From the NCBI GenBank assembly GCA_964006375.1, contig OZ023267.1, positions 39,093,753 to 39,157,752 of the forward strand: a stretch of 64,000 nucleotides of DNA, given 5' to 3'. Origin of the DNA: Tillus elongatus (taxonomy: Eukaryota > Arthropoda > Insecta > Coleoptera > Cleridae). The stretch's first letter is position 1; every line of letters starts with the position of its first letter. The notes below the pieces were generated by a model. It was not told the DNA's origin and did no database searches. It worked only from the letters and a program-made list of their open reading frames with translations. This document shows, piece by piece, positions 12,317 to 23,590 of this stretch. Position numbers and translations under genes: made by a program.

Positions 12317-13135
12317 CAGGGCTTTCATTAATTCCCGAACCCCACGTGACCGGTTACTGTCTCTCCCTTAGTGGAATATGATTTTATGAGTTGGCAGTCA
12401 AAAAGTAACCAAAAAAAAACACTAGACTAGGGACCCTAAAGTTACTAAATCAATTGACAATTGACAGTTTAGTCCATTGGCGCTCCATTCCCTTTTGACG
12501 GTTATTTTGTATGTATATTGTGCATTTTCCAAGTTCTACCAGTGTTTACCTTCTTCACTTAATTTTCTATCTGTTGGACAATAAAAATAAAGAGTTTTTA
12601 TCAAAACTTAGCATTTTCATTGCCTTTTTACGTAAGTTAAAAGTTTAGGTATGTTAAGGTTATGTTGTTGACGATACTCGACATCGCATGGAACGAAGCC
12701 CTACCTAATCTGTTTGTCGGTAATCTGCCCAAACAGGTACATATTTGTTACATGTTACACAATACACATTCCTCAAACCGTAAATTAGAAGTTTAAATAA
12801 TCGGACCTCAATTTGTTTACGTACATTACAAAATTTTGATATCTATACAAAATAAAAGTAATATTTTATTATGTTTTTAATTTATTTTTTTAACAATCAA
12901 TAACAGTAAACCATACATGAAGAGACTTGCTGTTAAAAATACTAAACAATAAATACATTTAAGACATTTACTGTTTCAACTTATTATAATTTTTTAATTT
13001 TTTATAAAACCCCAAAGAAAATTTGAGACAAGACTGGCATCTTAGGGATTTCATTAATTCAGGTTGTACAACCGTGTATGCTGGGTTGCCTAACTTAAGC
13101 GGTAACGTGGGGTTCGGGAATTAATTAAAGCCCTG
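12317..13135. mobile_element. 819-bp mariner-type MITE with 31-bp terminal inverted repeats and TA target sites
   Basis: The left end CAGGGCTTTCATTAATTCCC (12317) and the right end …GGGAATTAATTAAAGCCCTG (13135) pair over 31 bp with one mismatch. TA lies immediately outside each end (12315-12316 and 13136-13137), as expected for Tc1/mariner insertion. Complementarity is partial for about 15 bp further in (CCCCACGTGACCGG / CGGTAACGTGGGG). No transposase frame is present, so it is non-autonomous. Confidence 0.85.
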
Positions 13136-13164
13136 TATATGGTGGAACATCAAAACCAATATGT

Positions 13165-13906
13165 TGAAGATTCAGTGGATTCACCTTAAAACACTTAGAA
13201 TATGCATGGAAACCATGAAATATACTCCCACACACGCACTATCTGCTGTATCACAAAAAACACTGTATCACATCAGATTAGAATTACTGGCATAGAAACA
13301 CACAGTGAAACTGAGAAGCAGAAATGAAGTAATGATAGAAAACTGCACTTACTCTTTCTAGAAATATCATCCAACATGTTTTGGACAAGAAAGAAAAATC
13401 CACCCCTTGCGAATATCTATTATAATACAATAAAGTATGAAGAGCACATAATAACAATAAGACCAATTCCAATCAGATTACTTCTGACTAGGAGTCCACC
13501 TACTATATGCTCTAAATGTTGTAATTCCCAAATTTGAAGAAAATCAACTAATAAACTTAATAATTTCCCATGGGCAACAGAAAATAAGACCTAAAAGGTA
13601 GTAATCATATGATTCACAGTGAAGGTTAATAGCAGTAAAAAGCAGCCATCAAAAGTACAATGGTAACATCATAATAGACAAAATTAGACAGCTCTGCCAA
13701 AAACATAGAAAACATTTTTGTGGTGCAAAAGACACGCCAACATAATTGGAAACAAATTGGTTGACAAAATAGCTAAAGAGGCAACAATAAAAACACCATC
13801 CCAAGAAGGAGAGGTTGCAAAAATTATGACCATGATAATGAACCAGTGTTGCTGTCGGCGGCGCCAACTAGCGGGAGTGGTTAAATTGATAACGTCAACG
13901 TATTAA
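13165..13906 (+). pseudogene. Heavily decayed non-LTR retrotransposon ORF2 tail
   Basis: Around 13165-13260 the plus strand reads KIQWIHLKTLRICMETMKYTPTHALSAVS. This resembles the RT-thumb segment (IQ…ALRICLGAMKSTPTxAL) of LINE ORF2 proteins. At 13718-13800 it reads LWCKRHANIIGNKLVDKIAKEATI, resembling the last RNase H motif (PGHxxIxGNExAD). Stops and frameshifts lie between. Family placement is not possible. Confidence 0.5.
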
Positions 13907-14173
13907 GCATGATGCCTAATAATACATTCCATAATAATAGGCTGAACCACTTCCAAGATATTTAAAGAAAGAGTTTTAAGACACCTGTAAAACGAAAACG
14001 AGGAAGACATTACTAAGGCGTGTTGAGCCCAATCGCTTAATTTTTGTGCCAAATATCACCCCTTAGCTAATGTCCAATTAATTATGTGGCACCCTGTATA
14101 ATAATAATAACAACAATTATTATTATTATGCATTTATTTATTTTCCTTATAGGTTTCAAATATCACAAATATG

Positions 14174-14174
<1 letters not shown>

Positions 14175-14259
<85 letters not shown>
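14175..14259. repeat. (TA)n microsatellite
   Basis: TA tract of about 85 bp. A mariner-like terminus fragment (TGGCACCCTGTATAATAAT) lies just upstream at 14088-14106. Confidence 0.98.
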
Positions 14260-14261
<2 letters not shown>

Positions 14262-14492
14262 CAATATTTAAATTTCGTGACGGTAATATTACTATTTCTT
14301 TAAAAATTCCCGGATAGCCCACAGTTGCAAATTAAAAACGCTTTTGTATTTTTCTTACGTAAATTGTATTTTCTTTTCTTTCCATATTGTACTCCGATAA
14401 TGGAATAAATATTTCCGAAAGCTCAGTAATTTAAAAAAAAAGGGTTTTTATTTTACCACTGACGGCTATCAGACGATTTTTCGAGAAATATA

Positions 14493-15101
<609 letters not shown>

Positions 15102-15340
15102 TATTTCGTGTTATATTTTTGTTATAAACCGCCTATTATAATTTCATATGGTTACAACATTGTAATTTGCCATAAGCGTAATGGCATTTGCAATAAGTAG
15201 GCCTGGAAATAACAATTTGACTCAATTGCCAAATGTCAATAAATTGTTATTTCCAGGCCTGCTTGTTACAAATGCCATTACGCTTATGAATCATATGAAA
15301 TTAAAATAGACGATTTATAACGACAATTTAACTCGAAATA
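15102..15340. repeat. Long imperfect hairpin (~100-bp arms)
   Basis: Arms carry CATAAGCGTAATGGCATTTG and CAAATGCCATTACGCTTATG, then GGCCTGGAAATAACAATTTG and AAATTGTTATTTCCAGGCC, with outer TTTCATATG and TATTTCG matches. The loop is about 20 nt. The left arm has an extra ~20 bp that the right arm lacks. No coding content. This is MITE-like fold-back DNA. Confidence 0.8.
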
Positions 15341-15341
15341 T

Positions 15342-16350
15342 TGATTTTGACGAAATTTGGTAGGTACCTTCCTTTTTTAAGTGTCTTGAACAAGTTCGTT
15401 AGCTAGAAAAATTGTGCTAGTTGTTCCGGGAAAATTTTGGGTTTTCTTTTGGAAAATTTTTGTATCTCAGAAAATAACAAAGTTATTTCAACCGAATTTG
15501 CGGCATACGTTTCTACTATTAAAGTTACCCTACGTTTTGAAATTTAGATCTCTGAGTTGAAAGAAAAAAAGTTATAGACATTTAAAGAAAAAAAATGTGG
15601 GTGCCACTGGTGATCAAAGGAAAGCATAAGAACAAAATATTTTATATGCTTAACAAAACCAATTGACTATTACATACAACGGTTAAGTTTTCTTGACGCA
15701 AAAAGGTCAAGTAGTAGCAGAAAATACTTTTTGGAAATTTTAGAATTTTTCTTCTTAAGACGTCAAAGTCGCGATTTCAAACGTTAAAATTTGCAATTTT
15801 CAGACAAATATTCTGAAACAAATACGGACTGTGCTGAAGAAATGTAGTAATAGGTGTGTTTTACAAAGCCTACGTTTCACCTTCAACCATCATTATCCTT
15901 CATTTTGCTAAAATAATTTCGGAAAATTTATTTCAAATAGATCCCCTTTCTGATGCTTTGGCAGTAGTTTCAGCTATAGAGTTTATGGCTTAGTAATCTA
16001 TATTTTAGCAAATTTTCATAGACTTATGAATTTTGGAAAGATTTCGTCAAATGAGTGCGAACTAGAACCCCTAAAACCCATATACGGGGTAAGTTTCAGT
16101 TTTTGTCTGTTTCACATATACAGGGTGACACATTTCTACGGTAGAACTCAATATTTTTGTTTATATACAAGATACGATCAAAAATTTTATACGTTAATTA
16201 TAGGGTGTTTTGAGCTGCATCTTATAAAATTATTTTAATAATCACGGAGTGGCCCATAAGTCGTTGGTGATACACACTTTCCTTTTTTAATAGAACACTC
16301 CTTATGTTATTGCATGTTTGCATTTTCCATTGAATTATAATGCATGCTTG
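15342..16350 (+). repeat. Mosaic repeat modules B, A and C
   Basis: Starts with ATTTTGACGAAATTTGGTAG and GTTCGTTAGCTAGAAAAATT, then GACGTCAAAGTCGCGATTTC, a GATCCCCTTTCTGATGCTTT segment, an embedded module A end (CCCATATACGGGGTAAGTTT, about 16077) and module C from CAGGGTGACACATTTCTACG (about 16121) to about 16345. Confidence 0.65.
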
Positions 16351-16841
16351 TAAGAAAAAAAAATTGATATTTTTCATCGTGTTTGACTTATTTCAATTGT
16401 TTTGCAACTTTTCACGTTTTTGGCACATGGCACAAACACACATCTCATATTATAAAAAGGCGTTTGTACCAATAGAGAGCTGAGCCCTATGGACATGACA
16501 CATTCAGAGAGCTTTTTGTTTGTATTACGCGTCGAAAAAATCGAGCTGCCGTATACAGGCACTCTCAAATAATGGCTGAACTTGAAAAGTTTTCGCAGTA
16601 TGTTTTGAGTGTTTCCGTAGAAATCTTTTTTTTTACATTTTTGTAAAATGTTGGTAATCATAATAAATGTTTAGTAAGTAATTGTAAATAACAATTTTTG
16701 TGAAAAATATAATATAGTGTAACATTACTGAAGGCAATTTCGGCCAAAAAATGGTGAATTTTTTAAAAAGATATTTTTACAAACTTTCATAAAAATTTTG
16801 TTTTCTACTTGGGTTCTAAAGCTGTTTGTCAATAATTATAT

Positions 16842-17100
16842 CTTGGCAGGTGTGTAAATAGCTTGAAGAGGTTCATTGGCCAGGAAAATCGGACCAGTTT
16901 TTTCTGGAACTTTTAAGTTTATTTTCGGAAAATATTTGTACTTTTTGAAACAACAAAACTATTTTAATGAAATGTGGTACATTGTTACTACTATATAGGT
17001 TATACTGCTAACCAAATGTCCTTTTAAAAACAATACATATTTGACATTAAAAACATTTTTACGAAAGTTCGCTACAACAACGCACTTGCTGCGTCCAGAC
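16842..17100 (+). repeat. Right-hand part of a GACGCAGCAAGTGCGTT-type element
   Basis: Contains CCAGGAAAATCGGACCAGTT, the shared core TATAGGTTATACTGCTAACC and the end CGCACTTGCTGCGTCCAGAC. No matching left inverted repeat is seen, so it is truncated or recombined. Confidence 0.6.
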
Positions 17101-17496
17101 TTTTATATTAATCCATTGTATCCACAAACTTAAGTAATAATGTTTCTCATTCTCTTTTATTCAAGAAAACTATCTGCAATTTATTGTTTGGCAATTTAAA
17201 CTACTGTTGACAACTTTTGCTTTATTCATAGTAACGTAAATTTCCAGTTTAAAATATAAATTAATACTTGTGCGTCCTTAGTGAATAAACAATTTTAACT
17301 CCATTTTTGTGGAAAACTATACATCCAAGGGAATTTCTACCAGTGTAGCTTATTTTTGTATTAGTCTTTGAGTTTCTTAAAACCGTTGGAAAAGTTTAGA
17401 AATTTTGATTTTTAACATATTTTTTCTGAATTATAACCCTCAAAGTGCCCCCACGCGAGCCACTGCTTCACATAATAAACCGGATGTTGCGTTTTA
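17101..17496. other. No gene recognised
   Basis: AT-rich sequence without a coding signal. Module A of the next mosaic repeat begins at about 17497. Confidence 0.45.
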
Positions 17497-17622
17497 GTGA
17501 ATTTTTATTTTAAAAAATTCAATAATAGAGAGGTATTGATGGTGATACTGCAAATTTTTTTCAAATGAGCGCGAACTACGACCCCTAGAACCCATATCCG
17601 GGGTCAGTTTCAATTTTTATAT

Positions 17623-17625
<3 letters not shown>
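17497..17625 (+). repeat. Mosaic repeat module A, split from its module B by a mariner-like insertion
   Basis: Has the fold-back TTTTAGTGAATTTTTATTTT and the end CCCATATCCGGGGTCAGTTT. The matching module B lies at 19881, on the far side of the mariner-like element. Confidence 0.75.

Positions 17626-17693
<68 letters not shown>
17626..17693. repeat. (TA)n microsatellite, left flank of a mariner-like insertion
   Basis: TA tract of about 68 bp. The element starts at its right edge (CAGGGTCGCTG). Confidence 0.98.
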
Positions 17694-17696
<3 letters not shown>

Positions 17697-18109
17697 GGTC
17701 GCTGATAAGTCTGGAAACGGTCGATTATCCGGGTAAATATACAAGGTGTCGAAAAAAGTTTTATACAAAAGTTTTTGGGTCTTCAATGTCTACTAGGCGG
17801 TGATAATTTCATTTATACAGGGTTGGTCATACAGGCGTGGCACACCAATATTAATTTTTTTTTAATGGAACACCCTATATATTATTCGATATTTCAATCC
17901 TTCTCTTAATTTTGAGCAACATTTATCAGAAGCATGATGTACATAAACTCAATCGTTTCCGGGTAAAAAAATAAATAAAAATAAACGCTATTGTTTTTAA
18001 AATCTATTGGATGAAGAACAAAAATAAATGAAAAGTAGAATATCTCTTGAAAACAATCTGTGAGTGTGAAAAGAACCGGTTGCGATGTTTTTAACGTTGT
18101 TTGAAATCC
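17694..18109. repeat. Left 416-bp terminal inverted repeat
   Basis: Inverted match of 19346-19761, ending in TTGCGATGTTTTTAACGTTG / CAATGTTAAAAACATCGCAA just before the transposase stop. Confidence 0.9.
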
Positions 18110-19203
18110 TATTTTATAAGATGTTCAAAGTGTTCTCCATTGACCTCCTGACAATAATGAATTTGCTTAACAAAACATTGCACTGCATTTACAAGAGCGT
18201 TTTGAGGAATGTTATTAATTTCATGCACAATCCTTGCTTGCAACTCTTCAATATTCTGCGGTCTATTTTGGTAAATTAAATTTTTTACATGACCCCACAA
18301 AAAAAAGTCAAGCGGCGTCATGTCGGGAGACCTAGCTGGCCATTCAATAGTTCCCCTGCGCCCTATCCATCTGCCAGGAAAGGTTTGATTCAGATATTCC
18401 CGTACCTCAATTCCAAAATGAGGGGGTGCCCCATCCTGCTGAAACCATATTTCTTCCGCTGGTAGATTTGGGTCGTTATTGTTCGGAAATAATCGACTAA
18501 CGTCTGGAACAATTGATTTTTGCAAAAGTGTCAAATATCGAGCAGAGTTCAAATTACCGTGTATAAAATAAGGTCCTATGATATGTCCACCAATAATAGC
18601 ACACCAAACATTTACTTTTTGCGGTCTTTGGGTGTGAATTTGTTCCATCCAATGTGGGTTTTCGTCTGACCAGTACCTACAGTTGTGTCGGTTGACTTGT
18701 CCATTCAAACAAAATGTAGATTCGTCGGAAAACAAAATGTGGTTGGCAAAGTTAAAATTTTGGCGTAACTTCTCCATAATAAGTTCACAGAACTCGATTC
18801 TGCGATCAAAATCGTCTTCACTCAGTTCTTGCAATAAATGAATTTTATATGGACGGAACTTTTCCCGCTTCGTAATCTTTTGAATTGAATATCGACTCAT
18901 ATTGTGATTTAAAGCCAATTGCTGTGCCGAAGTTTTCGGATTTTCCACCACATCCAATATTACATTCAAAGAATTTTCTTTATTTGTAACGGTTACTGGC
19001 CTTCCAGTTCTAGGTTTATCCTTGATACCGCCAGTTTCGTGAAAACGATGCAAAGTTTTCGAAACTGTGGATTTGGAGATCGATTCCCGCTCAGGATGCA
19101 ACTCATTGAACATAATCACCACTTGAGCAAAACTTCGTGTTCTATCACCGTACCCTATCATCATTAAAATTTCGATACGTTCGGTTTCACTTAAACTTGC
19201 CAT
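18109..19203 (-). CDS. Tc1/mariner-superfamily transposase, intact, 36 residues between D2 and D3
   Basis: Counting from ATG at 19203, the protein has 364 residues. A TTG-initiated reading three codons upstream is not needed. The N-terminal HTH region includes FAQVVIMFNELHPERESISKSTVSKTLHRF and the second helix set TSAQQLALNHNMSRYSIQKI. The catalytic core has D160 (LFSDESTF), D257 (QQDGAPPHF) and D294 (ARSPDMTPLDFFLWG), with 36 residues between the last two, matching the element at 4075-7217. NVWCAIIGGHIIGPYF and FPGRWIGRRG are shared family motifs. No stops or frameshifts are seen, and the flanking inverted repeats are complete, so it may be functional. The two transposases are clearly diverged from each other. 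Confidence 0.92.
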   Translation of the reverse strand: MASLSETERIEILMMIGYGDRTRSFAQVVIMFNELHPERESISKSTVSKTLHRFHETGGIKDKPRTGRPVTVTNKENSLNVILDVVENPKTSAQQLALNHNMSRYSIQKITKREKFRPYKIHLLQELSEDDFDRRIEFCELIMEKLRQNFNFANHILFSDESTFCLNGQVNRHNCRYWSDENPHWMEQIHTQRPQKVNVWCAIIGGHIIGPYFIHGNLNSARYLTLLQKSIVPDVSRLFPNNNDPNLPAEEIWFQQDGAPPHFGIEVREYLNQTFPGRWIGRRGTIEWPARSPDMTPLDFFLWGHVKNLIYQNRPQNIEELQARIVHEINNIPQNALVNAVQCFVKQIHYCQEVNGEHFEHLIK

Positions 19204-19345
19204 TTTGCACAAAAACTGTTGACACTAAATTACTAATGTTTCAAAACTGTTGACACTGAATGAATGTTTGACATTCGTTGTCCTGGAAACATTTTAAAAC
19301 AAAAGAATAATACTGCGTTTCTTATGGGCATCTTATCTTATCTTG

Positions 19346-19880
<535 letters not shown>

Positions 19881-20150
19881 CCAACCGATAACTCAAAAAG
19901 TAATCAACCGATTAGCCAGTAGCCAGTAAAATCGGACAAGGTTTTCCGGGAAAATTTCCAATTTCTTTGGAATTTTTTTTAATGTCCTAACATTACAAAG
20001 CTATTTTAATAACATTTGATGGATATGCAGCCTAGTGAAATCCCTTACTATGTAACAAAATTCAGCTCTCTAAGTTTATAGAAAATTGAGTTATTCAAAT
20101 TTGAAGCATTTAATGAAAATTCATATTTACTCGTGTACAAATTTTGAAAA
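19881..20150 (+). repeat. Mosaic repeat module B
   Basis: CCAACCGATAACTCAAAAAG, GGTTTTCCGGGAAAATTTCC and AGTTTATAGAAAATTGAGTT match module B elsewhere. It is the second half of the copy begun at 17497. Confidence 0.7.
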
Positions 20151-20469
20151 TCTTATCTTTAGCCGTTTTAAAGATAATTAACGAAAATCGTTTTAAGCGT
20201 AAAAATTTAACACCCTGTATCTCAGTATCACGATCTTAAAATGAAAAATGTTATTGTAATACAAACTACCCCCACTATTTTTTCAAGTGCAACTAACACC
20301 CCAATTTATTTGATTTAAAATCAGGACACACAATATAATAACATTTCATTTAAACTAATTTTTGTCGTTTGAATTAAACGTGTAATCGAGTTATTTTACG
20401 CTTTTTAGTGCGTTTTGAAGTCGGCTTAAGTTTTTTAAGTGTATCTATCTAAATATGAACTATGTTTTT

Positions 20470-20716
20470 GTCTGGGAAGCTTTTGTAACGTTAATGAAAT
20501 TTGTAATACAAGTTTCTTTTAAAGAGACTTGAGTACCAAATTTTAATTTTCTACCTTAATAAAAAATTGAGTTTAAAAGTGTTCTCTGAAGAGGAGCTGG
20601 AACACAAGATTTAAATATTTTTTATGATAATAGAGAGGTATCGATGGTAACACTTTCGAACTAATTCTTCAAATGAACGCGTCAAACCATTGTGCAAAGT
20701 ATATTTAAATTTTAAG
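20470..20716. repeat. Module E, left part, interrupted by a Penelope-like element
   Basis: Matches 11405-11745. It has GAAGCTTTTGTAACGTTAAT and GTTTCTTTTAAAGAGACTTG. The remainder continues at 22705-22769 after the insertion. Confidence 0.65.
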
Positions 20717-20730
20717 TAGGAATTTTATGA
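20717..20730. repeat. 14-bp target-site duplication, left copy
   Basis: TAGGAATTTTATGA is repeated exactly at 22691-22704, bracketing the Penelope-like element. Confidence 0.85.
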
Positions 20731-20907
20731 TTGTTGTTGCCCTTACTTAGTGAAACTTGTCCATACTACATACAGACTTGGAGACTACTTCTCTGGCTTC
20801 ACTGTTGGTTTTCGTTGGTGAAGGACGTAGCCAGCGCGTAAGCTAACTGGAGCAAGTGGCCCTACGAATTCTGGAAGTTCTAGGAAGTTCTTCAACGCTT
20901 CTGTGAT

Positions 20908-20940
20908 TATAGTTTCGCTGCTTGACAGCATTTTCAGACA
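20908..20940 (-). ncRNA. Degenerate hammerhead-ribozyme-like motif in the Penelope pseudo-LTR
   Basis: On the minus strand: GTCTGAAAATGCTG … CAGCGAAAC. The stem II hairpin (TGCTG/CAGC) and GAAA are kept, but the CTGANGA box reads CTGAAAA. It is therefore probably inactive. Confidence 0.45.
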
Positions 20941-21280
20941 GATTGAAATTGAATTAGTACGAAATCACGACAACTACAAATAAATATCTGTTGCTATGTT
21001 ATGATATGATGTTTTGATCAAAAAATTTATCAAATTGAAAATAAAAATGAAACACAGATGACAGATGAGGTTTTCAAATTGCCTATGTGATGTATGTCAA
21101 TATTTAACATAAAAATAGAACTAGCCTATGATAACTATGATAACAGTTACAACAATACAATAACTAAACAATAACAGTATAAAAGTAGTCTCTATACAAC
21201 GAAAATATCGACATACATCAGCTCATTATCTTATTAGAACTTTTTTGAAAGAATAATTAAATTTATTTTCTTTGACTTAT

Positions 21281-21925
21281 TTAATTAGAAAGAACAATAT
21301 CCAAGAAAGGGGAATTCATTAAATCAGTTTGCTCGTTTAAAAAGAGGTAGATATTGTCGTGTGTGTGCTTTTTGACTTCCAAAGCTTCAAAAAAGTCTAG
21401 TTTACGCTTGTCATTATAAAAATGTTGTGGTTGTATGCGGTTATTTACTGTAGGTCTATGTTCGGTATCAATATCATGTTTTGCAAAAGTAGATTTGTCA
21501 GGGTGGTTATTTCTAAATGCAGAAATATGTTCTTTGTATCGGGTGTTAAAATTTCTAGAAGTTTGACCTATGTAGATTGCGTTACAATGTGTACAAGCTA
21601 ATTTATAAACTCCAGCTTTCAGGAAACACGATTTTTCTTTAGCGTTAAATAGTAAATCACGCGTCGTGTTGTAAGATTTAAAAGCTACCTTTGTATTTGT
21701 ACAGGTATTTAAAATTTTTGAAATGTTTTCTGAAATGGTTCCAAAATAAGTTATCGAAACGTATCTCTTGTCTTCTTTGTCTCTAATATTTGGATAAATT
21801 AAATTAATCGCTAATTTGTATTCTTTTCTCTCGATCATTTTATCTATTATTTTAACAGAGTAGCCATTATTAAATGCTGTTTGCTTAATTATACAAATTT
21901 CTTTTTCAAAATTGTTTTGTGACAT
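21281..21925 (-). pseudogene. Penelope-like element GIY-YIG endonuclease domain
   Basis: The 214-residue frame carries the C-terminal endonuclease of a Penelope-like element. This nicks target DNA to prime reverse transcription. GVYKLACTHCNAIYIGQTSRNFNTRYKEH (about residues 105-133) contains the GIY (here GVY) and YIG signatures, the catalytic-type Arg positions and the CxxC typical of the Penelope subtype. ALEVKKH and LNEQTDLMN form the C-terminal signature. The domain itself is open, but it is in a different frame from the RT upstream (21906-22560), so the ORF as a whole is broken at about 21930. The ATG at 21925 is internal, not a true start. Confidence 0.88.
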
Positions 21926-22560
21926 AGGTATTGAAATGGTAGGCTGACAGCTTTTGTGAAAAAGGGTGACATGAATCGTATGGTATGGTTGTGTCAGTGT
22001 AAGTTAGTTTCCTATATATTGAAAAGTCAAATGAATTATTTTCTAACTTTCTAATTGTTAAGTCTAAAAAATTTATACAACTGTTAGCTTCTTCTTCTAA
22101 AGTAAACTTAATATTTGTGTGAAAGTTATTAATAAAATTCAAAAATTCATTTAATTCTGTATGACTACCTTGAAAACATGCTAAAATATCATCTACGTAT
22201 CTGTACCAAAAGACAATATTATGCGAAAGTTCTGATGTTAAAATTTGTTTTTCTAAGTTTTCCATAAATATGCTGGCTAATAAAGGTGACAATGGACTAC
22301 CCATGGGTAGACCTTCATTTTGCATATAAATTTTATTATTAAATTTAAAATAGTTTTGTTTTATACATTCGTTAAAAAGATTCATTATTTCTTGTCTTTT
22401 TATGACATTTACGTTCTTTTCTATTAAAACGTTTTCTAATAGAGGTCAACATTCCCTAGGGGGTATCTTAGAATACATGCTACAAACATCAAATGAGACC
22501 AATTTACTATTTGTGGGAATAATTAAATTATTTAATTCTTAACTGAATATTTTGGAAAAT
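21906..22560 (-). pseudogene. Penelope-like element reverse transcriptase, 3' half
   Basis: From 22385 down, 159 open residues include GLPMGSPLSPLLASIFMENLE (about 25-45) and FWYRYVDDILACF with the YVDD catalytic box (63-66), then FTLEEEANSCINFLDLTI. Upstream in the same frame, NSKLVSFDVCSMYSKIPP gives the first catalytic Asp motif. It is separated by a TGA after PPREC and preceded by another stop. The N-terminal RT region is absent. Shifting to the GIY-YIG frame needs a frameshift near 21930. Confidence 0.85.
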
Positions 22561-22690
22561 AATTGTATTCTCTAATAATTGAAACCAGTTTGCTCGCTAT
22601 CTTATGATTAGGTGTATTAACGCGCTGGCTACGTCCTTCACCAGCGAAAAGCAACAGTGAAGCCAGAGAAGTAGTCTCCAAGTCTGTATA

Positions 22691-22769
22691 TAGGAATTTT
22701 ATGAATATGCGGTACTAATAATGTACAAATCTTAAAATTCATTATTACAAGGCACTTGCTGTCATCCGA
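22691..22769. repeat. Right target-site duplication and end of the interrupted module E
   Basis: TAGGAATTTTATGA (22691-22704), then module E resumes and ends near GGCACTTGCTGTCATCCGAA. Confidence 0.7.
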
Positions 22770-23590
22770 ATTTTATTTTATGATTAGCAGAATCTTTTGT
22801 CTCTGTACACGTATTGTCCGTACTGGAAGCATCTTCATACATTCACTGCTTTCGATACTAAAATATTTTCTGTTTCCAGTTTATAATCAGTGAGCCTAGC
22901 TTTCTAGTATTATTTTAAAACATACAATTCATTTTAGAAGCGACCTAGGAATGCCTTTTGAAGTGTAATGTATAACGAAACTTGCTTACATAAATTATAA
23001 ATTATATACGCTAAGTGTGAGCATTAATAAATATAAAAATCCCCTGGACAAACAGTGTTTCATAACTTCCAGTACTGGCGACACTCACTATAAATCTTTG
23101 TTAATTTATTGGGAGAGTCCCAGTCTCATAATCGGACTTAAACACACTTACACTGCCGCATTAGGAGAGCAATTTAAAAACAACAACAAAATGAACAAAA
23201 TCGCAAGTCTCAGCAGCGCCTCTTCCCTGTGCGAGGACTTTGATAGATTGCCACAGGGAAAGACGACAAAAAAATGTCTTTGTCTGTTGAGGCTATGTTA
23301 ATTCTACCATGCGATAATTCATACCAGCTGTAACTTGCTTGTTGCACCACACATTATAATATACTGCGGGTATTTGCTAGGTGGATGTCTGTCTCACAAC
23401 ATTGTTTGTTTCCAGAGATAACCATACCTACGACTCTACGACGGCCTGAAACGCTAGACGATTGATTTCATCTCTTGTTGCACTTAGCGCAAGATCACTA
23501 TAACATATTTCCGTCTAGAATTCTGGTATGCTTTCTAAATATAGTCCCTATAATTGATTGTAATCGCAAAAAGTCAATGTAATTAACTCA
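22770..23590. other. No gene recognised
   Basis: Unique-looking AT-rich sequence between the Penelope-like element and the satellite. A 94-codon open frame at 23017-23301 shows no recognisable domain, and I do not call it a gene. Confidence 0.45.

Larger units (their letters stand above)
20731..22690 (-). mobile_element. Penelope-like retroelement with inverted pseudo-LTR ends, 5'-truncated
   Basis: The element is 1960 bp and is bracketed by 14-bp duplications. Its ends carry 69-bp inverted repeats (20771-20839 and 22620-22688; CAGACTTGGAGACTACTTCT / AGAAGTAGTCTCCAAGTCTG). Between them, on the minus strand, are RT motifs and a GIY-YIG endonuclease domain, the diagnostic Penelope combination. 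Part of a hammerhead-ribozyme-like motif lies at 20908-20940 on the minus strand. Stops and a frameshift make it inactive. Fragments of the same pseudo-LTR are scattered at 31.8, 38.7, 48.0, 53.1 and 54.8 kb. Confidence 0.88.

Noticed and set aside
23017..23301. Possible small protein gene (94 codons)
   Set aside because: No domain, signal sequence or repeat support; length is compatible with chance in this composition.
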